From the NCBI GenBank assembly GCA_030427205.1, contig JAUHXC010000018.1, positions 142,117 to 206,116 on the forward strand: DNA of 64,000 bases, read 5' to 3'. Origin of the DNA: a bacterium (GTDB lineage Bacteria; Myxococcota_A; Bradymonadia; UBA7976; UBA1532). The notes under the pieces are model-generated. The model made no database searches. It was given only the letters and a program-made list of their open reading frames with translations, and was not told the origin of the DNA. This document shows, piece after piece, positions 56,152 through 64,000 of this stretch (position 1 is the stretch's first letter; each line of letters begins with the position of its first letter). Made by a program: the position numbers and the translations under genes.

Positions 56152-57222
56152 CAGATCACCGAGTGGGGCAACGTCGACCTGCCGGGCAGCGTCGAAGCCG
56201 GTCTGGCCAACGACGACGGGATCTGGCTCGCCGGCAGCCGCGGTCTGCACCTGATCGCCGGCGGCGTGCCCCACACCCTCGACGCCGAAGTGCTGCTGAA
56301 CGCGATCGTCGCCCCGGACCCCGATCGGGTCTGGGTCGCCGGCGCGCGGGGCTACATCGGCGAGACGGATCGCGACGGGGCCCGCGCGCTGCTCGGCGTC
56401 GGCGGCAGCATCGCCTGGCCGCAGCGCCTGTGGACCGCCGACGGCGGACACGGCTGGCTGGTGACGTTCGACGGCGTCGCCCGCCGCGTCGACGGACGCT
56501 GGCAGCGCGAACCGCTCGCCGGCCGCCGGATCAACGACGTCTACGGCGTCGCGCCGGACGCGGTCTGGCTCGTGGGCGACGACGGCCGGGCCGAGTTCTG
56601 GAACGGCGAGACCCTCGCGCCGCAGCCGGTGAGCCACCGGCTCGACCTGCGGGCGGTCTGGGCCGGCGCCCGGGACGTCGCCTGGGCCGTGGGCTGCGGC
56701 ATCTCGGGCTTCGACGGCGAGCGCTGGTCGCTCGACGTCGACGGGCCCGACTGCCTGGGGCTGAACGATATCCACGGCAGCGGCCCGGCCGACGTGTGGG
56801 CCGTCGGTGGCTTCGGCGAGGCCGCGGTCTGGCACTACGACGGCGTGCAGTGGGCCCCCTACCCGACGGTGCCGCCGGTGGAGTTCAGACTGCAATACGT
56901 CTGGGCGGTCGCGCCCGGCCTGGTCTATGTCAGCGGGACCCGCGGCGAGCTCTACCGGCTCGACGACGGCGAGTGGATCGCGGTGAGCCCCATCGACGTG
57001 CCGGCGGCAGGCGCGATCTGGGCGTCGGGCCCCGACGATGTCTGGGTCGGCGGCATCACCGGCGGCACGCCGGAGAACATGCATCACTACGACGGCGTAC
57101 GCTGGACCACCCATCAGCTGCCCTCGCCGTATGCGGTCCTCGATGTCTTCGGCGCCCGCGAGGGCGTCTCGGTGTTGGCCTCGGCCAACCTGGGCGGCGT
57201 GCTCGCGCGGCCGTCCGAATGA
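56146..57222 (+). CDS. 3-prime part of the frameshifted propeller-like lipoprotein
   Basis: This 358-residue open frame carries on the modules of the 55083 gene one frame over, so it is likely the C-terminal half of one lipoprotein rather than a separate gene. No good ribosome site precedes its ATG. Modules recur about every 45 residues with D-D-x-W-V-x-G or A-D-V-W-A-V-G (GLANDDGIWLAGSRGLHLIA, GPADVWAVGGFGEAAVWHYD and GPDDVWVGGITGGTPENMHH), as in bacterial beta-propellers. A joined gene would give about 712 residues. The role is probably binding at the cell surface. Intact function is uncertain. Confidence 0.72.
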   Translation: MLQITEWGNVDLPGSVEAGLANDDGIWLAGSRGLHLIAGGVPHTLDAEVLLNAIVAPDPDRVWVAGARGYIGETDRDGARALLGVGGSIAWPQRLWTADGGHGWLVTFDGVARRVDGRWQREPLAGRRINDVYGVAPDAVWLVGDDGRAEFWNGETLAPQPVSHRLDLRAVWAGARDVAWAVGCGISGFDGERWSLDVDGPDCLGLNDIHGSGPADVWAVGGFGEAAVWHYDGVQWAPYPTVPPVEFRLQYVWAVAPGLVYVSGTRGELYRLDDGEWIAVSPIDVPAAGAIWASGPDDVWVGGITGGTPENMHHYDGVRWTTHQLPSPYAVLDVFGAREGVSVLASANLGGVLARPSE

Positions 57223-57242
57223 GACCCGGTGGGCCGCGCCCG

Positions 57243-57270
57243 TTTGCGGTCCGCGGCCGGGCGGCATAAT
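57243..57270 (+). promoter_or_regulatory. Candidate promoter for the DUF1801 gene
   Basis: TTTGCG (57243-57248) and CATAAT (57265-57270) lie 16 bp apart and about 43 bp before the GTG start. CATAAT is among the best -10 matches in this GC-rich window. Pattern-based only. Confidence 0.4.
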
Positions 57271-57312
57271 CTCCGGCGAGATACAGATACGCGGCGCAGC
57301 GGAGGTGGACGC

Positions 57313-57738
57313 GTGGCCGAACTCAAGACCCGGGAGAACGACGCCGACGTCGCGGCCTTCCTCGACGCGATCGAAGACCCGCAGCGGCAGGCCGACTGCA
57401 AGGCGGTGTGCGCGATGATGCAGGCGGCCGCCGGCGCGCCGCCGCGCATGTGGGGCAAGTCGATCGTCGGCTTCGGACACTATGACTATCGCTATGCCAG
57501 CGGGCGCAGCGGCACCTGGATGCGCATCGGCTTCGCGCCGCGCAAGCGCGACCTGACGCTGTACATCATGCTCGGCTTCGAGAGCTTCGCCGACCTGCTC
57601 GCGCGGCTGGGCAAGCACAAGACGGGCAAGTCGTGCCTCTACGTCAAGCGGCTCGCCGACCTCGACACCGATGTGCTGCAGGCGCTGATCGAGCAATCGC
57701 TGGCCCACATGCGCGAGACGTACCCCGAGGGGGACTGA
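57313..57738 (+). CDS. DUF1801-domain protein
   Basis: This is a 141-residue cytosolic protein. The GTG at 57313 is chosen because GGAGG lies 7 bp upstream. The ATG further upstream would add only an Arg/Gly-rich stretch that overlaps the promoter-like site. The fold of DUF1801 (YdhG/YjhX-type) is seen in FLDAIEDPQRQADCKAVCAM, then MWGKSIVGFGHYDYRYASGR and GTWMRIGFAPRKRDLTLYIM. The last third (SCLYVKRLADLDTDVLQALI) is also typical. The biochemical role of DUF1801 is not settled. Confidence 0.9.
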   Translation: MAELKTRENDADVAAFLDAIEDPQRQADCKAVCAMMQAAAGAPPRMWGKSIVGFGHYDYRYASGRSGTWMRIGFAPRKRDLTLYIMLGFESFADLLARLGKHKTGKSCLYVKRLADLDTDVLQALIEQSLAHMRETYPEGD

Positions 57739-57740
57739 GG

Positions 57741-57857
57741 CCATGCATGGCAGGGCACTCGCCATCACGCATAACACAAGGCATATAACATACGGCACCA
57801 CCCATGGCATGCCGATGACATACAGATGGCATACCCGTGGCATGATCTGCCATGCCT
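57741..57857 (+). repeat. Intergenic ATGGCAT-rich repeat cluster
   Basis: This 113-bp gap between two plus-strand genes is full of ATGGCAT and degenerate copies (ATGCATGGCA near 57743, CATGGCATGC near 57804, GATGGCATAC near 57825, TGGCATGATC near 57837, and GCCATGCC at the next start codon). It is non-coding in all frames I can read. The start codon of the following gene is within the last motif copy. Confidence 0.75.
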
Positions 57858-58538
57858 GACGCCGTGCGCGAGGGGGTCACCCGCTTCGAGGCCCGACACA
57901 CCGCCGAGCCGCTCTGCCCGCGGCGCTTCGGCGCGGCAGCCACCGCCCTGGCCGGCTGGCGCTCGGTGATGACCGATCTGGGCCTCGTCGGCCAGGATCC
58001 GGCGCGCTACGACGGCGCGGGCTATGGCAACGTCTCGATCCGCGTGGGCCCCTTCCCCGGTCGCCGCGGCGCGCGACCGTTTCTCGTCAGCGGCACCCAG
58101 ACCGGCGGCCGGCCCTGCGTCGCGCTGGATGACTTCGCTCTGGTCGAACGCTATGTCATCGCCGAGAACCGGGTCGTCAGCCGCGGCCCGATCCGCCCGT
58201 CGAGCGAGTCGATGACCCACGGCGCGATCTACGATCTCGGCGGCCATGTCCGCTGCGTCTTGCACGCGCACTGCCCGGCGCTGTGGCGTCGGCGGCGGGC
58301 GCTGATGCTGCCGACCACCGCCGAGCGCATCGACTACGGCACCCCGGCGATGGCCCGCGAGATCGAGCGGCTGGCCCGGCAGACCCCGCTGCTCGATCGG
58401 CCCTTGCTGGCGATGGGCGGCCACGAGGACGGCGTCATCGCCTTCGGTCGCGACCCCGACGAGGCCGGCCGGGTGCTGATCGGCGCGCTGGCCCGGGCCC
58501 GCGCGTTGATCTTCACCGAGGACGGCCGGGTCTGCTGA
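57852..58538 (+). CDS. Class II aldolase/adducin-like protein
   Basis: This is a 228-residue cytosolic protein of the class II aldolase fold. GAGYGNVSIR is the substrate-phosphate loop. SSESMTHGAIY carries the catalytic Glu position. HAHCPALW gives two of the zinc-binding His residues. MGGHEDGVIAFG contributes the third His near the C-terminus. Members cleave phosphorylated sugars such as fuculose-1-phosphate or act on related substrates. Here the substrate is unknown. No sugar-pathway genes surround it. Its start codon sits inside the last copy of an ATGGCAT-like repeat. Confidence 0.87.
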   Translation: MPDAVREGVTRFEARHTAEPLCPRRFGAAATALAGWRSVMTDLGLVGQDPARYDGAGYGNVSIRVGPFPGRRGARPFLVSGTQTGGRPCVALDDFALVERYVIAENRVVSRGPIRPSSESMTHGAIYDLGGHVRCVLHAHCPALWRRRRALMLPTTAERIDYGTPAMAREIERLARQTPLLDRPLLAMGGHEDGVIAFGRDPDEAGRVLIGALARARALIFTEDGRVC

Positions 58539-58550
58539 GCCCGGCGCATA

Positions 58551-59033
58551 TCACCGGCGGCCCTTCGCGCTGCCTTGGTGATCGAGCTGCTCGAAGACCA
58601 TCGACCAGCGATCGCCGCGACGACGCAGCGTGCCATGCACCGCCACCTGCCCGCCTTGGGGCACGCGCTTCTCGCTGGCTTTGAAGCCGTCGATCTTCTG
58701 CGCCCGCAGCGCCTTGTGGTCATCCCGGCCGAAGGCCACGTTCTGTCGCGGCGTCAGCGCGATCTCGACGTCGTCGACGGTGAGCACCAGATCGTCGGCG
58801 TAGACCAGGGCGTCGCGCAGCAGCGCCTGGGCGAAGCCCTTGATGCGGCTCGCGCGGCGAAACGAGGCGCGATAGTAGAACGCGACGCACGGCTTGCCGT
58901 GCACCGGCGATGGCATGGGCGCGGCGGCCCGCACCGTGCCGAAGACCACCGCACGGCCCGTCCGCAGATCGGCCGCGTGGCGCACCTGCGCCGGCGATCG
59001 CAGGCCCAGGGTATCGAGCAGCGCGCCGATCAT
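58551..59033 (-). CDS. GIDE-like domain protein of unknown function
   Basis: This is a 160-residue protein that I recognise only loosely. The segment VVFGTVRAAAPMPSPVHGKP, then CVAFYYRASFRRASR, resembles the GIDE domain found in the MUL1/MAPL E3 ligases and in bacterial proteins, where it follows membrane helices. This copy has no membrane segment and no RING motif. The second half (VLTVDDVEIALTPRQNVAFG) is strand-rich. The role is unknown. It is convergent with the aldolase-like gene and 48 bp downstream of the methyltransferase on the same strand. Confidence 0.6.
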   Translation of the reverse strand: MIGALLDTLGLRSPAQVRHAADLRTGRAVVFGTVRAAAPMPSPVHGKPCVAFYYRASFRRASRIKGFAQALLRDALVYADDLVLTVDDVEIALTPRQNVAFGRDDHKALRAQKIDGFKASEKRVPQGGQVAVHGTLRRRGDRWSMVFEQLDHQGSAKGRR

Positions 59034-59081
59034 CGCCGGGGCTCCTGCAGGGTCGTCGGCCGGCGCCGTATGGCTCGCCGA

Positions 59082-59957
59082 TCAGTCATCATGCGCCGGC
59101 TCGGCGTCCAGCGCCGCCAGCCCCTCGAAGAGCCACGGCTCGACGGGCACCGTCTCGAGCAGCGCCGCCAGCTCGTCGCGGGCGCCGGCGTGGTAGCGGC
59201 CGACGCGCCGCCCCAGGATCAGCTCGTTCTTGAGGCTGTGCTCCCACCCGGCCAGCTCGGTGACCCGCACCTGATAACCCCTCGCCTGCAGCGCCAGCGC
59301 CCGCAGCACGTTGGTCAGGTGGGCGCCGAACTCCCGGCGATGCCACGCGTGGCGCCAGAGCTGGCTGGGACCGTCGCCGACCGCCTTGAGCAGGCGGGCC
59401 ACCTCCGCCTGGCAGCACGGCACGAGCGCGACGTGATCGCAGCGGGTGCCGACCGCCCGCACCAATGCCTCGTCGGTGGCGGTGTCGCAGGCGTGCAAGG
59501 CCAGGGCGAAGTGGGCCCGCTCGGGCAGCGGGGCCTCGATGATGGTGCCCACTCGCATCTCGAAGCGGTCGAAGCCGAGCCCGGCGGCGATGCCGGACAC
59601 CTTCTCCGCCAGCTCGGGCCGCGCCTCGACCGCGATCAGACGCCCCCGGCCGTGGCGCTTGACGAAGCGCTCGTACAGCGCGAGGCCGAGGTATGACTTG
59701 CCCGCCGCCAGTTCGAGCAGGATCGGCTCGGCGTGGCGGGCATAGACGTCGTCCAGCGCCGGCTCGACCAGCCGCAAGAAGTGGGTGATCTGCTTGATCT
59801 TGCGGTGGGCGTCGGGGCTGGCGCCGCCCTTGGCGGTCAGCAGGCCGAGGGCGCGCAGCACCTCGGTCGACATGCCGTCGAGCAGCGTGCCCTGCACGGC
59901 GGAGGGGGTCAGCGCGCGGCGCGCGCGGTCGGATCGGGTGCGGTTTCGGCGAGCCAT
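59082..59957 (-). CDS. SAM-dependent methyltransferase (Methyltransf_32 type)
   Basis: This is a 291-residue cytosolic enzyme. The open frame runs on upstream without a stop into a lipoprotein, but that read-through comes from a lost base (see 60034-63533). I take ATG 59957 as the real start because the residues after it (MARRNRTRSDRARRAL) fit a cytosolic protein. Motif I is ILLELAAGKSYLGLALYERF. GRLIAVEARPELAEKV is motif post-I with the acidic SAM contact. FALALHACDTATDEALV and VALVPCCQAEV match the Methyltransf_32 family, whose members include METTL25-like and GSTCD-like proteins. The substrate (RNA, protein or small molecule) is unknown. No strong ribosome site precedes the start. Confidence 0.87.
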   Translation of the reverse strand: MARRNRTRSDRARRALTPSAVQGTLLDGMSTEVLRALGLLTAKGGASPDAHRKIKQITHFLRLVEPALDDVYARHAEPILLELAAGKSYLGLALYERFVKRHGRGRLIAVEARPELAEKVSGIAAGLGFDRFEMRVGTIIEAPLPERAHFALALHACDTATDEALVRAVGTRCDHVALVPCCQAEVARLLKAVGDGPSQLWRHAWHRREFGAHLTNVLRALALQARGYQVRVTELAGWEHSLKNELILGRRVGRYHAGARDELAALLETVPVEPWLFEGLAALDAEPAHDD

Positions 59958-60033
59958 GGGCGCATATTGCGTTCGCCGCGCCGCGGGCGCAACCGCGGCA
60001 GATGCCCGCCGCGCCGGCCGACGCCGCAGCCGG

Positions 60034-63000
60034 CTACTGGGCCTCGACCACCACCGCACGCGGTAGTCGCCCGCCTGCCCGGCCCCGATCCCGTCGACGA
60101 CGAGCGCATACTCGCCGGGCTCGATCCGGGCGTCGAGGCTCGGGTTGAGGTCGGTGCCACACACCGGCTGACCGCCGCATCGGCCATCGAGCAGTATCAA
60201 GAAGCCGGCGTGGCCCTCGGTGATCAGCTCGGCGCGCAAGGTCGACGGCGCGTCGACGCTGAAGCACAAGACCTGGTCGGCGGCGCCCGGCGGCTGCATG
60301 CACACCCCGGCGTCGACCGTATCGGGGCGGCCGCCGGTGGTGCCCTCGAGTTCGAAGATCTGCGGCGCGGCGAGCGGCGCGACCGGCCCGGCGCAGTCAT
60401 CGGCCAGCGTGGGCGCCTGCCCGGCGGGCTCGGCGGTCACCTCCAGCTCGACCGGGCCATCACCGCCGACGATGACATAGTGCGCGCCCGCCGGCAGGAC
60501 GCCCGCCGCGAGTTGGGGTCCGAACCCGCCCTCGCAGCCGACCTCGGTGGCCGCCTGCTCGCAGTCGCCGCGCACGGTCAACGCGAGCTGCGCCGCGCCC
60601 GCCGCGCTGACGCTGACCGTCGACGGCACCGCCAGGTTCAGGCGGCGGATCGCGACCGGCCCCTCGGGGATGCAGCCGCCGGCGATGCGCCCGGCCACCG
60701 GCGCGAGCTGCACCATCTCGGGCGCGCCCGGGGCGATGATCGGCGCGTCGGCGCAGGCGAAGTCGCCCACCGCCTCGACGGTCAGGTCGCCCTCGGCCGG
60801 GCCGTCGAGCACGAGATAGTAGGTGCCCGCGTCGAGGGCATCGACCTCCAGCGCGCCGACCCCGCCCGAGCACTGCAGCGGCTCGGCCCCGCAGTCGTCG
60901 TACAGCGCCATCTGCGCCATCGGCGGGAAGCCGTCGAAGGCCGCCTGCAGCGCGCCCGGCCCGTCCAGATCGATCCGATACACCGCCTCCGGCGCGCCCT
61001 GGGGGAAGCAGCCGGGCGCGAAGTCGTCGGGGTCCTGCTGCACGAAGACCCGTCGGGCGACGCCGGGCTGAAGCGCTTCGGCCGCCGCGCAGCGGCCCGC
61101 CGGATCACGCACGGGGGTGAGATCGAGGGTGTAGGTGCCCGTCCGCCCGGCCTCGACCGCCACCCGCACCACCGCGCCCGGCTGCACGATGTCGACCGGC
61201 TGGCCGTCCACGGTGGCCGCGACGGGTCCACCCAGCGACAGCGCCGCCGGCGCGGGGCCCACGTAGCGATACAGATCGACGTCGTCCGCCGGGCAGATGC
61301 TGGCTTCGATGCGGCCCGAGATCGGCGCCGGCTCGCCGTCGTTGCGCCACGGCCGCTCGAAGGCGTCGTCGACGCACAGCGCGCCCACCGACACCTCGAG
61401 ATCGTAGACCTCGGCGCCGCCCGGCGGCCGACGCACCCGCAGCAGATACTCCCCCGGTCCACCGGCCGAGACCCGGCTCTGGCCCGGCGCCCCGCCGTCG
61501 ACGTCGATCGGCGTGAAGGCGTCGAAGATGGGATACAGCGCCAGCTCGAGCGGCGGCGCGTCGCTGGCGAAGCGCGCGATGATCTGCAGTGTGTCGTCGG
61601 TCGCGGTGCGGTACCAGTCGTCGACCCCGTCACAGGCCACCAGCCCGGTCACCGCCATCGCCGGCAGCACCGCCGCCGCGTCGGGGATGTCATTGCCCGC
61701 CAGCGCGTCGTCGGCGCAGGCCGGATCGCCCACGCAGCGGTCCCCTTCCCCGCAGATCCGCCCGGGCAGGCACGCCCCGGGGCCGAGGCATACGGCCGGC
61801 TCGACGCAGGTATTGTCCCGGCAGCCCGCCGCCCCCGGGCAGTCGGCGCACTCGCCGCAGGTGCCGTCCGCGCGACAGGCGCCGGGGCAGTCGGCGTCGC
61901 CCGCGCACGGGCCGGGCGCGACGCAGGCCCGCTCGGCGCAGCGCCAGCCGTCGACGCATTCGCAGGTGCCCGGCGCGTTGGCCCGGCACTGCCAGTCGAC
62001 GCAGATCTCGCCCTGGGGGCACTCGCCCGAGTCCTCGCAGCGCACCGTGCGGCACTGCCCCAGCCGGCAGCGGCGCTCGCCGAAGTAGTCGGCGTCGTCG
62101 AGGCACGGATCGACGCAGACCTGCCCCTCGGGGTGGCACCGCCGATCGCCGACGCAGTCGCGCTCGTCGGCGCAGTCGGGCCCCTCGGCGCAGCGCCCGG
62201 CGACGCATTGCTGGGTGCCGCGGCACGGCTGCCCCGGACCGCACGGATCGACGCAGCGCAGATCGACGCAGACCCGGTCTTCGAAGCAGTCGCCGTCGGC
62301 CAGGCAGCGATCGGGCTCGCCGCAGCGCCCGTCGGCTTCGCAAGCCAGATTGCCCGGGCAGTCGGCGTTCTCCCGGCACGGCTCGGTGCAGGCGCCGTCG
62401 ACGCAGGTCCGCGGGCCGCGGCACTGCGCGTCTTCCCGGCAGGGATCGACCTCTTCGCAGCGGCCGGTGGCGTCGTTGCAGGCCAGCGCGCCGGGGCAGC
62501 CGCCGCGCCCGCACGGATCGGCGCAGGCCCCCGCGTCGCAGATGCGATCCCCGGCGCAGTCGGCGTCGCCGAAGCACTCGCCCGGCTCGGTGCAGCGGCC
62601 CTCGACGCACCCCTGGGCGCCGGGGCAGTCGGCGGCTTCGACGCAGCCATCGGCGCACGCCCCGTCGATGCACAGCCGCCCCGCGCGGCAGCCGTCGTCG
62701 CCGAAGCACGGGTCGGCCTCCGCGCAGCGCCCGCTGCCGAGATCGCACTCGAGCCCCGCCGGGCAGCCGACCCGGCCGCAGGGATCGGCGCACGCCCCTT
62801 CGACGCAGATGCGATCGCCCTGGCAGTCGGCGGCGCCGGTGCACATGCCCGGCTCCCCGCAGCGCCCGTCGACGCATCGCTGCGCGCCGGGGCAATCGGC
62901 GGCCTCGACGCACGGCGGCACGCAGGCGCCGGCCTCACAGACGCCTCCACCGGGGCAGTCGTCGTCGCCGCCGCAGACATCGGGCGCGACGCAGCGGCCG

Positions 63001-63533
63001 GATGCCATATCGCAGGTCTGCTCGCCCGGGCAGTCATCCGGTGCCATGCAAGGGTCGATACACATGCCATCGATGCAGCGCCGCCCTTCGAAGCAGCCGC
63101 TGTCGGCGTTGCACGGCGTGGCCTCGACACACTCCTGGGTCTCGAGATCGCAGCGCAGCGCGCCGGGGCAGTCGGTGTCTTCGCGGCAGCGATCTTCACA
63201 GCGCCCGTCGACGCACGCGCGGGGCGCGATGCAGTCTTCGTGGCCCATGCACATCTCGGGCTCGACGCAGTCGCCGTCGACACACAGCTGCCGCCCGGGG
63301 CACCCGCAGGGATCGCCCATGTCGGGGGCCGGGCCCATGTCGCCCGTCGGCGGGGCCATATCGACCGCCAGCGCCATGTCGGGCTCGGGCTCGGGCGCCT
63401 CGGCGTCGACCGTCGCCAGATCCGGCGTCACGTCGGCGGACGGCGACTCGCCGTCGTCGCAGCCGCCGAGCGCGATCGACGCCAGCAGCGCCAGCCACAC
63501 CGCCCGAAACTGCACGTATCCCCATGTGATCAT
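60034..63533 (-). CDS. Giant Cys-rich lipoprotein with about 24 short disulfide repeats and PPC-like domains (3-prime frameshift)
   Basis: The start at 63533 has GAGGGACCG upstream and lipobox SIALGGC (Cys25). After an acidic linker, residues 76-608 hold about 24 short modules of the C-x-x-D-x-D-C-x-G-x-x-x-C-x-x-G-x-C type (CVEAADCPGAQRCVDGRC and CFGDADCAGDRICDAGAC). In one module the second Cys is Tyr (CLDDADYFGERRC). Residues 610-1160 are repeated PPC-like sandwiches. The last residues should read Y-R-V-R-V-V-V-E-A-Q then TAG at 60034. Near 60062, one base seems missing, which shifts the reading frame past that TAG and joins the sequence to the methyltransferase gene. I take the corrected end as real. 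The product would be about 1166 residues and surface-anchored. Confidence 0.83.
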
Positions 63534-63620
63534 CGGTCCCTCGCCGTCTCCGAGTCGTTCTTTCGGCCATGCCATGGCGCCCGTGACCCTGCGCGAGTCA
63601 TTCGAGGCATGGGACAGTCA

Positions 63621-64000
63621 TCAGCGGGCCCACCAGACCATCGAGCCGGTCTGGGTGTAGTTCCAATCGGTGGGATGGTACGGGTTCGAGCCGCCGGGCC
63701 AGCCCCCCTGACCGGTGGTCATGCACAGGTTGCAGCACGAGCCATACCAGCCGAACGAGCGCGCGTAGCCCGAGCAGTGGTCGCCCCAGCTGTCGTTGTC
63801 CCGATCGATCGTGCTCAGGTTGCGCCCGCGGTGATAGTCCATGCGCCCGTTGCCCGTCGCCCGGAAGTTCAATCGGTAGTTGTTATTGCGATCGAGCGAG
63901 AAGTCTTCGAGCAGGATCGAACCGGAGCGGGCCGAGGTCAGCCGCACCCGGCCGAAGTGATTCCAATAGCGCAGCGGCAGCAGGTAGTTGGCCCGGGCCG
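63621..64000 (-). CDS. C-terminal part of a fibrinogen-related domain protein
   Basis: The frame is open to the right edge of the window, so the N-terminus lies beyond 64000. About 125 residues are visible. The C-terminal region resembles a fibrinogen-related domain: STIDRDNDSWGDHCSGYA, then GWYGSCCNLCMTTGQGGW and TQTGSMVWWAR. Fibrinogen domains have D-x-D-x-D-x-x-x-x-N-C and W-W-x-x-C-x-x-x-N-L, which bind calcium and ligands such as acetylated sugars. Here the residue pairs D-N-D-S-W-G-D and W-Y-G-S-C-C-N-L fit that pattern. Such domains are uncommon in bacteria and usually occur on secreted proteins. The call is inferred from pattern. The GC content falls slightly here. Confidence 0.65.
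   Translation of the reverse strand, partial: ARANYLLPLRYWNHFGRVRLTSARSGSILLEDFSLDRNNNYRLNFRATGNGRMDYHRGRNLSTIDRDNDSWGDHCSGYARSFGWYGSCCNLCMTTGQGGWPGGSNPYHPTDWNYTQTGSMVWWAR

Noticed and set aside
50577..56276. Minus-strand open frame of almost 1900 residues.
   Set aside because: It lies antisense to the signal peptidase, hybrid kinase and propeller genes, has shadow-type composition, and no domain is visible.
57223..57269. Extension of the propeller-like lipoprotein frame to 57269.
   Set aside because: After 56149 that frame is Arg-rich shadow sequence; the propeller modules continue in another frame and stop at 57222.
61700..63320. Regularly spaced repeats that could look like a CRISPR array.
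   Set aside because: The periodicity is that of coding Cys-rich modules with diverged codons; there are no identical repeats with unique spacers and no cas genes.
59082..63533. One continuous open frame of about 1480 residues joining a Cys-rich lipoprotein to a methyltransferase.
   Set aside because: A methyltransferase would be stranded outside the cell, and a normal lipoprotein end with a TAG (V-V-V-E-A-Q) exists one frame over at 60034. I treat it as a lost-base read-through and list two genes.

Overview
This is about 64 kb of very GC-rich DNA (my estimate is above 70 percent) from a Gram-negative bacterium. It is most likely a member of the Myxococcota or an allied deltaproteobacterial lineage. 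The evidence is the many secreted lipoproteins with Asp/Ala/Pro-rich linkers, MopE-type C-x-D-D-D-C-D-G repeats, a Ser/Thr kinase fused to a formylglycine-generating-enzyme-like domain, and a bacterial enhancer-binding protein with FHA and GAF domains. No rRNA, tRNA, CRISPR array, transposase or phage gene was seen. Taxonomy is inferred from gene content only.

Layout. 1-507 is the tail of an unknown envelope gene. 670-11387 is a six-gene, tightly coupled copper operon: DUF3347 protein, five-heme cytochrome lipoprotein, multicopper oxidase, TolC-like channel, CusB-like adaptor with three metal-binding modules, and CusA-like RND pump. 11388-11779 is a non-coding block with 86-bp direct repeats, each holding a perfect 18-bp palindrome. 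11780-14649 (minus) is a pair of related outer-membrane-like proteins. 14971-22675 holds three large lipoproteins: MopE plus SUMF1, MopE plus PKD, and heparinase-like. 22818-24802 has an ATP-grasp ligase and a PLP-dependent dehydratase, convergent over a palindromic repeat. 24975-33525 carries three large lipoproteins; the first is frameshifted and the next two look like TULIP/BPI-type lipid-binding proteins.

33539-35884 is a kinase-SUMF1 fusion with a possible effector-associated N-terminal domain. 35969-41787 holds a LysR regulator with an overlapping lipoprotein gene, a divergent short-chain dehydrogenase, a GMC oxidoreductase and small envelope proteins. 41809-50565 (minus) has a HExxH lipoprotein, an operon (sigma-54 activator, HEAT protein, deoxynucleoside kinase, small membrane protein) and a HEAT lipoprotein. 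50700-54917 has an unusual signal peptidase I and a large hybrid histidine kinase. 55083-64000 carries a frameshifted propeller-like lipoprotein, a DUF1801 protein, a class II aldolase-like protein, a GIDE-like protein, a methyltransferase, a giant Cys-rich lipoprotein and a partial fibrinogen-related protein.

Two cross-cutting signals stand out. (1) A short motif, GATGGCATC or its complement GATGCCATC, is clustered at five places, often with 12-bp periodicity. It is read in three frames: as part of a signal peptide (MASA), as D-A-M-P linkers, and as M-P-S linkers. It also lies between genes, once as a perfect palindrome between convergent genes. (2) At least four single-base frame disruptions (near 25.0, 25.37, 56.15 and 60.06 kb) break otherwise intact lipoprotein genes. 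One removes a stop codon and falsely fuses a lipoprotein to a methyltransferase. These may be assembly errors or real decay.
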